DNA of 64,000 nt from Lentzea terrae (GTDB lineage: Bacteria > Actinomycetota > Actinomycetes > Mycobacteriales > Pseudonocardiaceae): contig NZ_QFWW01000059.1 in the NCBI RefSeq assembly GCF_003265345.1, positions 62,001-126,000 on the forward strand, given 5' to 3'. The position numbers and the translations under genes are program-made. The first letter of the stretch is position 1. Each line of letters opens with the position of its first letter. The notes below the pieces were generated by a model. It was not told the DNA's origin. It ran no database searches and saw only the letters and a program-made list of their open reading frames with translations. Below, one piece after another: positions 52,495 through 60,232 of this stretch.

Positions 52495-52983
52495 AGCGAT
52501 GTAACAACCGTGACTGCTCCGACCTTTCAACCTCTTCTCGAACCAGTGCCCGGCGTACTTCGCGTCGTTGTAGTTCTCGATCTCTGCGAACCCGTGCTTG
52601 GCGTAGAGGCTCCGCGCCTCGACGAGGTCCGTGCGCGTGTCGAGCCGCAGCACCGTGACGCCCCTGGCCAGCGCCTCGGCCTGCATCGCCTCGAGCAACG
52701 CCGACGCGGCGCCCTGGCCGCGGTACGGCACGCGGACGAACATCCGGGTCAGCTCGCCGACGCCATTTTCGAGGAACCTCATGCCGAGGCACCCCACCTC
52801 GTCACCGTCCCGCGACACCACGAGGAACACCGGCACGTCGTGATCCTGCTCGTCGCGTTCGTACGCGTCGATCTCCGCGTCGTTGGTGGGCCGTCCCCAG
52901 TAGCGACTGATCATCTCCGCGTTGTACTCGCGGTTGAGCGGCGAACTCGCGGCGTCAGCCACCGTCACGGTCCAGTTGGTCAT
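52492..52983 (-). CDS. GNAT-family N-acetyltransferase
   Basis: 163 residues. The acetyl-CoA-binding motif A is RMFVRVPYRGQGAASALLEAM, followed by VTVLRLDTR and the C-terminal YAKHGFAEIENYND. Substrate unknown. It is upstream of the GH97 gene but separated by the inverted repeat, so cotranscription is uncertain. Confidence 0.88.
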   Translation of the reverse strand: MTNWTVTVADAASSPLNREYNAEMISRYWGRPTNDAEIDAYERDEQDHDVPVFLVVSRDGDEVGCLGMRFLENGVGELTRMFVRVPYRGQGAASALLEAMQAEALARGVTVLRLDTRTDLVEARSLYAKHGFAEIENYNDAKYAGHWFEKRLKGRSSHGCYIA

Positions 52984-53062
52984 GGGATCATCATCAAGAG
53001 GCCGTCCACTGTGATTCAGGTCACTGCAACGCCGGAGCCGCGGCGAGCCAACTGGGGGCGTG

Positions 53063-53560
53063 ATGTTCGCGGAGCTGTTCGACGAGCACGCTCAACCCCT
53101 GCACCGATATCTGGCGCGGCGGGTGGGTGTCGACGTGGCTGACGACCTGGTCAGCGAGACCTTTCTGGCGGCCATGCGCGCCAAGGACACCTACGACCCC
53201 GGACGGGGCAGCGTGGTCGGGTGGCTCTACGGCATCGCGACGAACCTGTTGCGCGGCCACGCCAAGCGCGAGACCCGGCTGCTGCGCACCTCCGAACGCT
53301 ACGGCGTCGACCTCGGGGTCGCCGAGACGCTGGAGCACACGGTGGTGGCCCGCATCGACGCCCGTTCGCACCTGCGGCTGATCGCCGGTGAGCTGGCGAG
53401 GATGCAGAACGCCGACCGCGACCTGCTGCTGCTCGTGTCGCTCGCCGGCCTCAGCGTGCAGGAGGCGGCCGAGGCGCTGGAGATGAACCCCGGCACCGCG
53501 CGCTCCCGCCTGCACCGCCTGCGCACCAAGCTCAAGGAACTGGAGCTCCGCCATGCGTGA
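53063..53560 (+). CDS. ECF-type RNA polymerase sigma factor
   Basis: 165 residues. Region 2 has LHRYLARRVG, DDLVSETFLAAM and GWLYGIATNLLRGHAKRE. Region 4 has LLLVSLAGLSVQEAAEALEMNPGTARSRLHRLR. The next gene overlaps by 8 nt and encodes a single-span membrane protein, its likely anti-sigma or sensor partner. GTG 53060 is an equivalent start. Confidence 0.9.
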   Translation: MFAELFDEHAQPLHRYLARRVGVDVADDLVSETFLAAMRAKDTYDPGRGSVVGWLYGIATNLLRGHAKRETRLLRTSERYGVDLGVAETLEHTVVARIDARSHLRLIAGELARMQNADRDLLLLVSLAGLSVQEAAEALEMNPGTARSRLHRLRTKLKELELRHA

Positions 53561-54422
53561 CCTGCTGGACGACGACCTCGCCGAGCTGTACTCGGTGCGG
53601 CCCGCCGACGACGTGCGGCTGGCCAGGATCCGCGAGCAGCTGTTCGCCGAAACGCCTCGCCGCCGCTCGCGCAACTGGGTCGGCATCGCGGCGGCGGCCG
53701 TGGCGGTCGTGATGATCACCGGGCTCGTGGTGCTGCTGAGGCCGGCTCACCGGGACGCGCCCGCCACCATGCCGCACGCGCCGGCCACGTCGCTGACCGA
53801 GGCGGCCGCTCTGCTCGAGCTGGCTCCCAAGCCGACCACGAAGTACCGGCACATCAGGTACCTGGTGTGGCAGACGTACGCCATCGCCAACGGCGCCAAG
53901 TTCAGCGCCGGGGCGCTCGAGTTCGAGATCGACGTGTGGCTGCCCGTCGCGCCGGACGAGATGGTCGTGATCCGCCGCAACTTCACCGGGGGACGCCGCC
54001 AGATCGCCGGCGAGCAGTGGTCGGTGGGCGACCTCAAGCCGGCGGACGGCTACCGCGGCCCGACGCTGTGGGGCTCGTTCTGCGCGGCCACGCCGTGCAA
54101 GGAGGACAGTCTGAAACTGCCACTGGGCACGATCCCCGCGAAAAACCTGGAAATCGCGTCGGCGGCGATGCTCTCGCCGTACACGACCAACGAGGAGAAG
54201 GCCGGCCTCTACCGCAAGCTCGCCGAGTCACCGGAGATCCGCTGGGACAACGGGACCGTGACGGCGGACGGCAGCCCTTACCAGTTCACCATCGACCCCG
54301 CGACCGGTGAGGTCACCGGGTTCGAGGAACGCCGGCCGACGCAGGAGAACCGCCTGCCGAGCGGCGTGGTGACGATGTCGGGCACCGTCACCTACGAGTG
54401 GACCGATCAACGTCCGTCGTAG
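53553..54422 (+). CDS. Membrane-anchored sigma-factor partner (CU044_5270-like)
   Basis: 289 residues. A cytosolic N-terminus of about 40 residues (LDDDLAELYSVRPADDVRLARIRE), one membrane helix (about 44-63) and a roughly 220-residue extracellular domain. The layout matches actinobacterial proteins encoded next to ECF sigma factors of this type and probably regulates the sigma factor. No ZAS zinc motif is visible. The last codons lie antisense to a copy of the kinase gene tail. Confidence 0.75.
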   Translation: MRDLLDDDLAELYSVRPADDVRLARIREQLFAETPRRRSRNWVGIAAAAVAVVMITGLVVLLRPAHRDAPATMPHAPATSLTEAAALLELAPKPTTKYRHIRYLVWQTYAIANGAKFSAGALEFEIDVWLPVAPDEMVVIRRNFTGGRRQIAGEQWSVGDLKPADGYRGPTLWGSFCAATPCKEDSLKLPLGTIPAKNLEIASAAMLSPYTTNEEKAGLYRKLAESPEIRWDNGTVTADGSPYQFTIDPATGEVTGFEERRPTQENRLPSGVVTMSGTVTYEWTDQRPS

Positions 54423-54580
54423 GGACCGGCCCGAGCCGACAAACCGACGACGCGCTCATCAGCGGCCGTCGCAGGACCGCGGCAAGTACCAAGCCAAGGC
54501 GGCGCCACCCCAGGCGGAACAACGCACCGATCAACGGCCGTCGTAAGACCGCGGCAGGTACCAAGCCAGAGCGGCGCGCA
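54407..54580 (-). repeat. Tandem copies of the kinase gene 3' end
   Basis: On the minus strand the kinase C-terminus (AALAWYLPRSYDGR-stop, 54531-54580) is repeated at about 54461-54510 (AALAWYLPRSCDGR-stop) and partly at 54407-54430 (GPYDGR-stop). The copies are about 60-70 bp apart and diverged by a few bases. The last partial copy overlaps the end of the sigma-partner gene on the other strand. Confidence 0.75.
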
Positions 54581-55856
54581 GCTCAGCAACGTCACGCTCG
54601 CGCCGCCGTCTGGTGCGTTCGTGCGCGATCGGGAACACGCGCACCCCACCGTGGTGCGCGCCGAAGAAGCGGCGCGGTGCCGGGTCCTTCAGCCAGACGA
54701 CGACCCACGGCCGTTTCTTGTGCGGCACGACGCGGACGCGGGCCAGCTCGTACCACCAGTACTGGTGGAACTTGCCGTTGCGCGTGGTGGCGATGCCCTC
54801 GCGGCTGATCTCGATGACGACCTTGCGGCGGGCGGCGGCGCTGAAGTACCGCACCGCGCGCACGACCAGCACGCAGAACGCGGCCAGCGCCAGCAGCTGG
54901 GTGGCGCCGTTGGCCCGGGCGGCCGGGTCGGCGATCGCGGCCGCCAGGAGGGCCGCGGCCAGGTTCGTCATGCCCCACAGGAACGGCACGATCCGGGACG
55001 TCGAGAACGTCGCGGCGGCCGGCGTCATCGGGGCCGGCAGCTTGCTGGTCGGCGGTTTTGGTGAGACGACCGCGGCGATCAGGCGGGTCACCTCGGCCGG
55101 GTCGGGGCGCCGGGCCGGGTCGCGGTGCATGCACTTCTGCACCAACGGGCGCAGCGTCTTCGGCACGCCGTCGAGGTCTGGCTCGCCGTGGGCGGCGCGG
55201 TAGAGCAGCGTCGCGGTGGGGCCCTCGCCGAACGGGCCCTTGCCGGTCGCCGCGTAGACCAGCACGGCACCCAAAGCGAAGACGTCCGACGGGCAGCCGA
55301 CCTCCTGGCCGGTGATCTGCTCGGGCGACAGGAAGCCCGGCGTGCCGAAGACCATGCCGGTCTCGGTCAGCGCGGTGTGCTCCATGGCGCGCGAGATGCC
55401 GAAGTCGATCACGCGCGGGCCGTCGGCGCCCAGCAGCACGTTGGACGGCTTCAGGTCGCGGTGCACGAGGCCCGCGCGGTGGATCGCGGTCAGGGCCTCG
55501 GCGAGTCCTTCGGCCAACCGGCGCAGGTGGTGTTCGGGCAGCGGGCCGTGCCGTTCGATCGCTTCCTGCAGCGTCGGGCCGGGCACGTACTCAGTGGCCA
55601 TCCACGGGCGGGGCGCGCGCGTGTCGGCGTCGACGACCGCCGCGGTGCCGGCTGAGCCGACCGCGCGGGCCATCTGCACCTCGCGGCGGAACCGCTCGCG
55701 GAAACGAGGGTCGTCGGCGAGCTCCGCGCGGGCCACCTTCACCGCGACCTGGCGCCCGTCGCTGCCTTGTCCCAGGTAGACCGTTCCCATGGCACCACGA
55801 CCAAGCCTGCCCAGCAGCAGGTAGTCGCCTATGCGTTGAGGTTGGTCCACCTTCAC
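54531..55856 (-). CDS. Membrane Ser/Thr protein kinase (PknB-like catalytic domain)
   Basis: 441 residues. The Hanks-type kinase domain (about 10-265) has LGRGAMGTVYLG, VAVKVA, VHRDLKPSNVLL, DFGISR and GTPGFLSPEQ. Two hydrophobic segments follow (about 295-340), then a PH-like or GRAM-like soluble part (about 345-441) with FHQYWWYELARVRVVPHKK. There are no PASTA repeats. A GTG at 55850 is an alternative start. The gene tail is tandemly copied downstream. Confidence 0.88.
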   Translation of the reverse strand: MKVDQPQRIGDYLLLGRLGRGAMGTVYLGQGSDGRQVAVKVARAELADDPRFRERFRREVQMARAVGSAGTAAVVDADTRAPRPWMATEYVPGPTLQEAIERHGPLPEHHLRRLAEGLAEALTAIHRAGLVHRDLKPSNVLLGADGPRVIDFGISRAMEHTALTETGMVFGTPGFLSPEQITGQEVGCPSDVFALGAVLVYAATGKGPFGEGPTATLLYRAAHGEPDLDGVPKTLRPLVQKCMHRDPARRPDPAEVTRLIAAVVSPKPPTSKLPAPMTPAAATFSTSRIVPFLWGMTNLAAALLAAAIADPAARANGATQLLALAAFCVLVVRAVRYFSAAARRKVVIEISREGIATTRNGKFHQYWWYELARVRVVPHKKRPWVVVWLKDPAPRRFFGAHHGGVRVFPIAHERTRRRRERDVAELRAALAWYLPRSYDGR

Positions 55857-55925
55857 CGGATCGAGGGTAGCGGGAGTTGGGCGTCAATCCTCACATCTGA
55901 GTAGATCTACGTAGGCTTGTCACCC

Positions 55926-56882
55926 ATGAGCCGGACCCGCTTGTACCGCAACGGCGAACTCGTGGACCACGGCTTCCCCGTCGCAGCCGCCGCACGACAC
56001 CTCCAAGATCCATCCGCGGTCGTGTGGTTCGACCTCTGCGCCCCGTCCCAAGAAGAGATAGGTCTGCTGCGCGACGACCTGGGCCTGCACGAGCTCGCGA
56101 TCGAGGACGCGTTCAGCGAACGCCAGCGCCCCAAGGTCGACCGCTACCCCACCCACCTGTTCCTGAGCGTCTACGCCGTCCGGTACGAAGAGCACGAGAT
56201 CAAGACCACAGAGATCGACATCTTCGTCACCGCGAACGCGCTCGTGACCGTCCGCGAGAGCGAGGACTACCAACTCACCAGCGTGCAACGGCGGTGGGAC
56301 AGCGCGCCGACGCTCGCCAAGAGCGGTGTCGGGTTCCTGCTGCACGGCCTGCTCGACGACGTCGTGGACGGCCACTACACCGCGGCTCAGCAGCTCGACG
56401 ACGACATCGAGGCCCTGGAAGACCGGATCTACGACGAGAAGCCGCACGTGGGCCGCAAAGCGCTGCAGCTGCGGCGGGCCCTGGTGCAGCTGCGACGGGT
56501 CGCGTTGCCGATGCGCGAGGTGCTCGGTTCGCTGCTGCACCGCGAGCACGAGCTCGTGGACGACGTGATGATGCCGTACTACCTGGACATCAAGGACCAC
56601 ACGCTGTTCACGGCCGAGCTGACCGAGTCGATGCGCGAGCTGGTCACGAACCTGCGCGAGGCCGAGGTCGCGGTGCAGGGCAACCGGCTGAACTCGATCA
56701 TGAAGAAGGTCACCAGCTGGGCCGCGATCATCGCGGTGCCGACCGCGATCTCGGGCTACTACGGCATGAACGTGCCGTACCCCGGCTTCGAGCAGAGGTG
56801 GGGGTTCTGGGCCTCCACGCTGGGCATCTTCGTCCTCTCCTACGTTCTGTACGTCATGTTCAAGCGCCGCGATTGGTTGTGA
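55926..56882 (+). CDS. corA: CorA-family magnesium/metal transporter
   Basis: 318 residues. A large cytosolic N-domain, a long helix (EALEDRIYDEKP through MREVLGSLLHRE), and two C-terminal membrane helices with the signature YGMN between them (SGYYGMNVPYPG). It forms a pentameric Mg or other divalent cation channel. No strong ribosome site precedes the ATG; TAGGCT at 55912-55917 sits 8 nt before it, compatible with a leaderless transcript. A perfect palindrome GTAGATCTAC is at 55901-55910. Confidence 0.92.
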   Translation: MSRTRLYRNGELVDHGFPVAAAARHLQDPSAVVWFDLCAPSQEEIGLLRDDLGLHELAIEDAFSERQRPKVDRYPTHLFLSVYAVRYEEHEIKTTEIDIFVTANALVTVRESEDYQLTSVQRRWDSAPTLAKSGVGFLLHGLLDDVVDGHYTAAQQLDDDIEALEDRIYDEKPHVGRKALQLRRALVQLRRVALPMREVLGSLLHREHELVDDVMMPYYLDIKDHTLFTAELTESMRELVTNLREAEVAVQGNRLNSIMKKVTSWAAIIAVPTAISGYYGMNVPYPGFEQRWGFWASTLGIFVLSYVLYVMFKRRDWL

Positions 56883-57652
56883 CTGTGAAGATCCACCTGA
56901 CCAGGCAGAACGAGCTCGCGATCATCACGATCGACGCGCCGCCGCTCAACCTCTACGCCCTGGACCTCGACGCCGAGTTCCACGACGCCCTGGACGAGCT
57001 GGGCGACGCACGGGCGTTGCTGGTCAACGCGACCGGCCGGGTCGTCAGCGGCGGCGTCGACGTGTCGCTGTTCGCGGCCCAGGAGTACCGCGAGGACGCG
57101 CAGGCCCTGTTCGACCGCATGCTCCTGCTGCCGCAACGCCTCGCCGCGCTGCCGATCCCGACCGTCTTCGCCGCCCACGCACTGTGCCTGACCTGGGCGT
57201 TCGAGCTGGCGGTGGCGTGCGACCTGATCGTCGCGACGCCCAGCGCCAAGTTCGGCCTGGTGGAGAAGGTCGTGGGCCTCACGCCGACGATGGGCGGCAC
57301 GCAACGCCTGGCCGCCCGCGCGGGTGTCGGCCGCGCGAAGGAGTTCGTCATGACCGGCGACCTCTACGACGCCGCCACCATGGAGCGCTGGAACGTCGTG
57401 AACCGCGTGTTCCCGGAGGAAGGCTTCGCGCTGGCCGCCGAGCAGTTCGCCCTCGGCCTCGCCGTCGGCCCGACGCAGGCGCACGCCGCGACGAAGCAGG
57501 TGCTCGCGCACTTCGAGCACGGCGGCGTCCCGGAGGCGGACGCGCACGTCACGACGATCGCGTCCGCGCTGTTCGAGACCCAGGACCTGCCGCGCGCCGT
57601 GCACAGCTTCCTCACCGACGGGCCCGGCCGCGCGACCTTCCTGGGCCGATGA
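56879..57652 (+). CDS. Enoyl-CoA hydratase/isomerase (crotonase) family protein
   Basis: 257 residues from GTG 56879, overlapping the corA stop (GTGA). Crotonase fold with SGGVDVSLF, the oxyanion-hole stretch AAHALCLTWAFELAVACDL and KFGLVEKVVGLTPTMGG. The usual glycine-rich GxGxGG pattern is partly replaced. It probably acts on an acyl-CoA; the pathway is unknown and no link with CorA is evident. Confidence 0.85.
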   Translation: MTVKIHLTRQNELAIITIDAPPLNLYALDLDAEFHDALDELGDARALLVNATGRVVSGGVDVSLFAAQEYREDAQALFDRMLLLPQRLAALPIPTVFAAHALCLTWAFELAVACDLIVATPSAKFGLVEKVVGLTPTMGGTQRLAARAGVGRAKEFVMTGDLYDAATMERWNVVNRVFPEEGFALAAEQFALGLAVGPTQAHAATKQVLAHFEHGGVPEADAHVTTIASALFETQDLPRAVHSFLTDGPGRATFLGR

Positions 57653-58108
57653 TCAGGCGTTCTCCCGGAACTTGAGCCAGCTCGCGCTGAGGCCGTCCCA
57701 GATCTCCTGGTACCGCACGAACATCTCCCGCACCCGCTCCGGGTCGAGCTCCTCGGGCGGGTGCGAGGCGATGTAGTAGCCGAGGTCGTCCTGCAGCCGG
57801 TGGAACTTGTAGCTCGCCTCCTCCATCAGCACCCACAGCGACCGCCAGGCGAAGAACGGCTCCAGCGCGCTGACCACGGTCACCACCGCGATGAGCGAGA
57901 ACGCGGTGCCCGTCCAGGGATCGAGGTTCTGCAGGCCGAGGATGATCGTCGACGCCGCGGACAGGACCAGCGTGGTCAGCCGGACCGTCACCGACTTCCA
58001 GCGGAACCGGTGCTTGCGGGCACGGGCGTAGGTGTGGCCGCGCTCGATCTGGTCGCGGAGGTGGTGGGCGAGTTCCAGCGGCTTCAGGCCGGACGGCAAG
58101 TCGGTCAC
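57653..58108 (-). CDS. DUF4231/SLATT-like two-helix membrane protein
   Basis: 151 residues from GTG 58108: an amphipathic N-terminus (LAHHLRDQIERGHTYARARKHR), two membrane helices (about 45-65 and 70-90) and a C-terminal helical region (YKFHRLQDDLGYYIAS). The layout matches DUF4231, part of the SLATT group, which act as membrane effectors in nucleotide-signalling conflict systems. Here no nucleotide cyclase or SLOG partner lies adjacent. Family by pattern. Confidence 0.68.
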   Translation of the reverse strand: MTDLPSGLKPLELAHHLRDQIERGHTYARARKHRFRWKSVTVRLTTLVLSAASTIILGLQNLDPWTGTAFSLIAVVTVVSALEPFFAWRSLWVLMEEASYKFHRLQDDLGYYIASHPPEELDPERVREMFVRYQEIWDGLSASWLKFRENA

Positions 58109-58142
58109 GTGCCGGACAATAGTTTCCGGGTACCGTCCGCGC

Positions 58143-58838
58143 GTGCAGTTCGCCGGACCTAGAACCCTGCTGGCCGTCCACGCCCACCCCGGCGACGAGT
58201 CGACGGCGACCGGGGGCGCGCTCGCCCTGTACGCCCGGCACGGGGCCAGAACCGTGGTGGTCACGTGCACCAACGGCGAGTTCGACGACGCACCCAGCGG
58301 AGCCGTGTCCGGCGAGGTCGGCCACCACCCCAAGGCCGTGGCCGCACACCGGCGGGCCGAACTGCAGGCGGCGTGCGACGCGCTGGGCGTCGGCGACCTG
58401 GAACTGCTGGGATATCACGACTCCGGCGACACGGGCGAGGCACCGGACGGCGGGTTCTGCACGATCCCGGTGGAGACGGCGGCGGGTCGGCTCGCCGCGC
58501 TGATCGAGCACTACCGGCCCCAGGTCGTGGTCACCCACTACAGCTCGCACCGCGACCACATGCACGTGATCCGGGTGGCGAAGCTCGCCGTGTACCGCAC
58601 CGGGATCCCGGCCAAGCTCTACCTCACCGCCCGCGAAGGCTCCACCACGCTCGACATCAGCGAGGTCGCGGACGTGAAGCGCAAGGCGTTGCAGTGCCAC
58701 GCCAGCCAGCAGGTGCACGGTGCGTTCGCTCTGCAGGAGCACTACTTCCGCGCACTCGACACCACGGACGCGCCGCTGCCCGAGACGGACCTGTTCGCCG
58801 GGATCATCAACCACGGACCGGACCTGCCGCGGTGGTGA
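58143..58838 (+). CDS. PIG-L (MshB/Mca-like) deacetylase-family protein with altered motif
   Basis: 231 residues from GTG 58143. The overall pattern is MshB/Mca-like (CTNGEFDDAPSG, HYSSHRDHMHVIRVAK). The AHPDDE motif reads AHPGDE: the zinc-binding second Asp is kept, but the first Asp, the general base in MshB, is Gly. Activity is therefore questionable or different. The stop codon lies inside the hairpin at 58834-58860. Confidence 0.82.
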   Translation: MQFAGPRTLLAVHAHPGDESTATGGALALYARHGARTVVVTCTNGEFDDAPSGAVSGEVGHHPKAVAAHRRAELQAACDALGVGDLELLGYHDSGDTGEAPDGGFCTIPVETAAGRLAALIEHYRPQVVVTHYSSHRDHMHVIRVAKLAVYRTGIPAKLYLTAREGSTTLDISEVADVKRKALQCHASQQVHGAFALQEHYFRALDTTDAPLPETDLFAGIINHGPDLPRW

Positions 58839-58860
58839 GACCGCGCTGAGCGGTCTCACC
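58834..58860. terminator. Bidirectional terminator hairpin
   Basis: GGTGAGACCGC (58834-58844) and GCGGTCTCACC (58850-58860) form a perfect 11-bp stem with a 5-nt loop, overlapping the PIG-L stop codon and lying 12 bp from the stop of the convergent small ORF at 58873. Confidence 0.72.
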
Positions 58861-58872
58861 ACCCCGCGGATC

Positions 58873-58980
58873 TCAAAGCGGGAGCGCGGACAGCAGGCCC
58901 TGCGCGAGCTCGCTCGCCTGAGCCAGCAGGCCGCTCGCCTGGTTCGCCAGGCTGCTGATCATGCTCATGAGTGCTTCCAC
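58873..58980 (-). CDS. 35-residue amphipathic helical peptide
   Basis: From GTG 58980 the frame encodes MEALMSMISSLANQ, then ASGLLAQASELAQGLLSALPL. Hydrophobic residues recur every 3-4 positions, giving a strongly amphipathic helix with almost no charge and no Cys. A strong GGGGAGG (58989-58995) is 8 nt upstream, and a terminator lies 12 bp past the stop. It could be a membrane-active or surface peptide. The rest of the 58839-59216 interval shows no other gene. Confidence 0.5.
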   Translation of the reverse strand: MEALMSMISSLANQASGLLAQASELAQGLLSALPL

Positions 58981-59216
58981 GGTGGGAACCTCCCCGACAG
59001 GACCCGGCGGGCTCGTCCTGCCGGGTGTTGCCGGAATCAAAGCGGCAGCACAGGAACACCGCGCGCCCACTCACACCATTGAGCTAAAAGGACTGTCTCA
59101 AATGGACCATGGAGGCAGGTGCGCCGGTCATACGGCGTCGAACGCTGCCCTCGAAAAATCCGACATGTCGGGTGGAATCGACTAACGCCAGGTCACCGTC
59201 CGGCGACTAACGGAGC

Positions 59217-60095
59217 ATGCGGGTCCTCGTCACGGGTGGAAGCGGATTCATCGGCGCCCACCTCATCCGACGCTTAGCACGCCTCGAAGGCCACGAGGTG
59301 CACGCGGTGAGCAGGCACGAGCAGGTGTCCGCGCACGGCGAGCGCTGGCACGTCGCCGACCTCGCCGACGCCGGCGCGGTCACCACTTTGGTCGACAAGG
59401 TGGAACCGGACGCGGTGCTGCACCTCGCCAGCGAGGTGACCGGCGTGCGCGACGTCGGGCAGGTGGTCCCGGTCCTGCAGGCCAACCTGCTGAGCGTGGT
59501 CAACCTGCTGACCGCCTGCGCCGAGCGCAAGCCGCGGGTGGTCCTCGCGGGCAGTGTCGAGGAGCCGCAGCACGGGGAGACCCCGTCGTCGCCGTACGCC
59601 GCCGCCAAGTCCGCGGCGACCGGCTACGCCCGCATGTTCCACGCCCTCTACCAGGTTCCCGTCACCGTGTTGCGGCTCGCGATGGTCTACGGCCCCGGCC
59701 AGAAGGACACCCGGAAACTTCTCCCGTACGTCACGTTGTCGTTGCTTCACAAGGAGGAACCTCAGCTGACGAACGGCACGCGCCTGATCGACTGGATCTA
59801 CGTCGAGGACGTCGTCGAGGCGTTCGTGGCCGCCATGGGCTCGGACGGCGCCGCCGGTGCGGTGCTCGACGTCGGCTCCGGCACCCAGGTCTCCATCCGG
59901 GACACCGTGGAGCTGCTGGTCGAGCTGGCGGACAGCGACGTCAGGCCGCAGTACGGCGCCGTCGCGGCAAGGCCGCTGGACAGCGCTCAGGTGATGCGCA
60001 TCGAGCCCACCGCGGACGCGATCGGCTGGCGGCCGCAGATCGATCTCGCCGAGGGACTGCGCCGCACCCTGCACCACTACGCGAACACCGTCTGA
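59217..60095 (+). CDS. NAD-dependent sugar-nucleotide epimerase/dehydratase
   Basis: 292 residues of the extended SDR family: N-terminal VTGGSGFIGAHLIRRL, LHLASEV, catalytic SPYAAAKSAA (YxxxK) and LRLAMVYGPGQ. It modifies a nucleotide sugar for the glycan cluster that begins here. It stands 137 bp before the sugar-nucleotide 6-dehydrogenase. Confidence 0.88.
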   Translation: MRVLVTGGSGFIGAHLIRRLARLEGHEVHAVSRHEQVSAHGERWHVADLADAGAVTTLVDKVEPDAVLHLASEVTGVRDVGQVVPVLQANLLSVVNLLTACAERKPRVVLAGSVEEPQHGETPSSPYAAAKSAATGYARMFHALYQVPVTVLRLAMVYGPGQKDTRKLLPYVTLSLLHKEEPQLTNGTRLIDWIYVEDVVEAFVAAMGSDGAAGAVLDVGSGTQVSIRDTVELLVELADSDVRPQYGAVAARPLDSAQVMRIEPTADAIGWRPQIDLAEGLRRTLHHYANTV

Positions 60096-60232
60096 CGACC
60101 TGGACTGTTAACGCACCGCGTGCGTCCGGCCACGTTCGGCGCACCGGCGCTTGCGCCGAATGCCTGAACCCGCTGCCACAGTAACGAAAACGGCACGCGC
60201 GCCGACCAATGGTTGACCCGCCTGGAGGTTCG

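Noticed and set aside
55901-55910. GTAGATCTAC palindrome before corA as a regulator site
   Set aside because: A single 10-bp palindrome is too short to support a separate site call without conservation data; noted only in the corA entry.
59100-59184. 27-codon frame starting MDHGGRCAGH before the epimerase gene
   Set aside because: No ribosome site and no recognisable peptide features.
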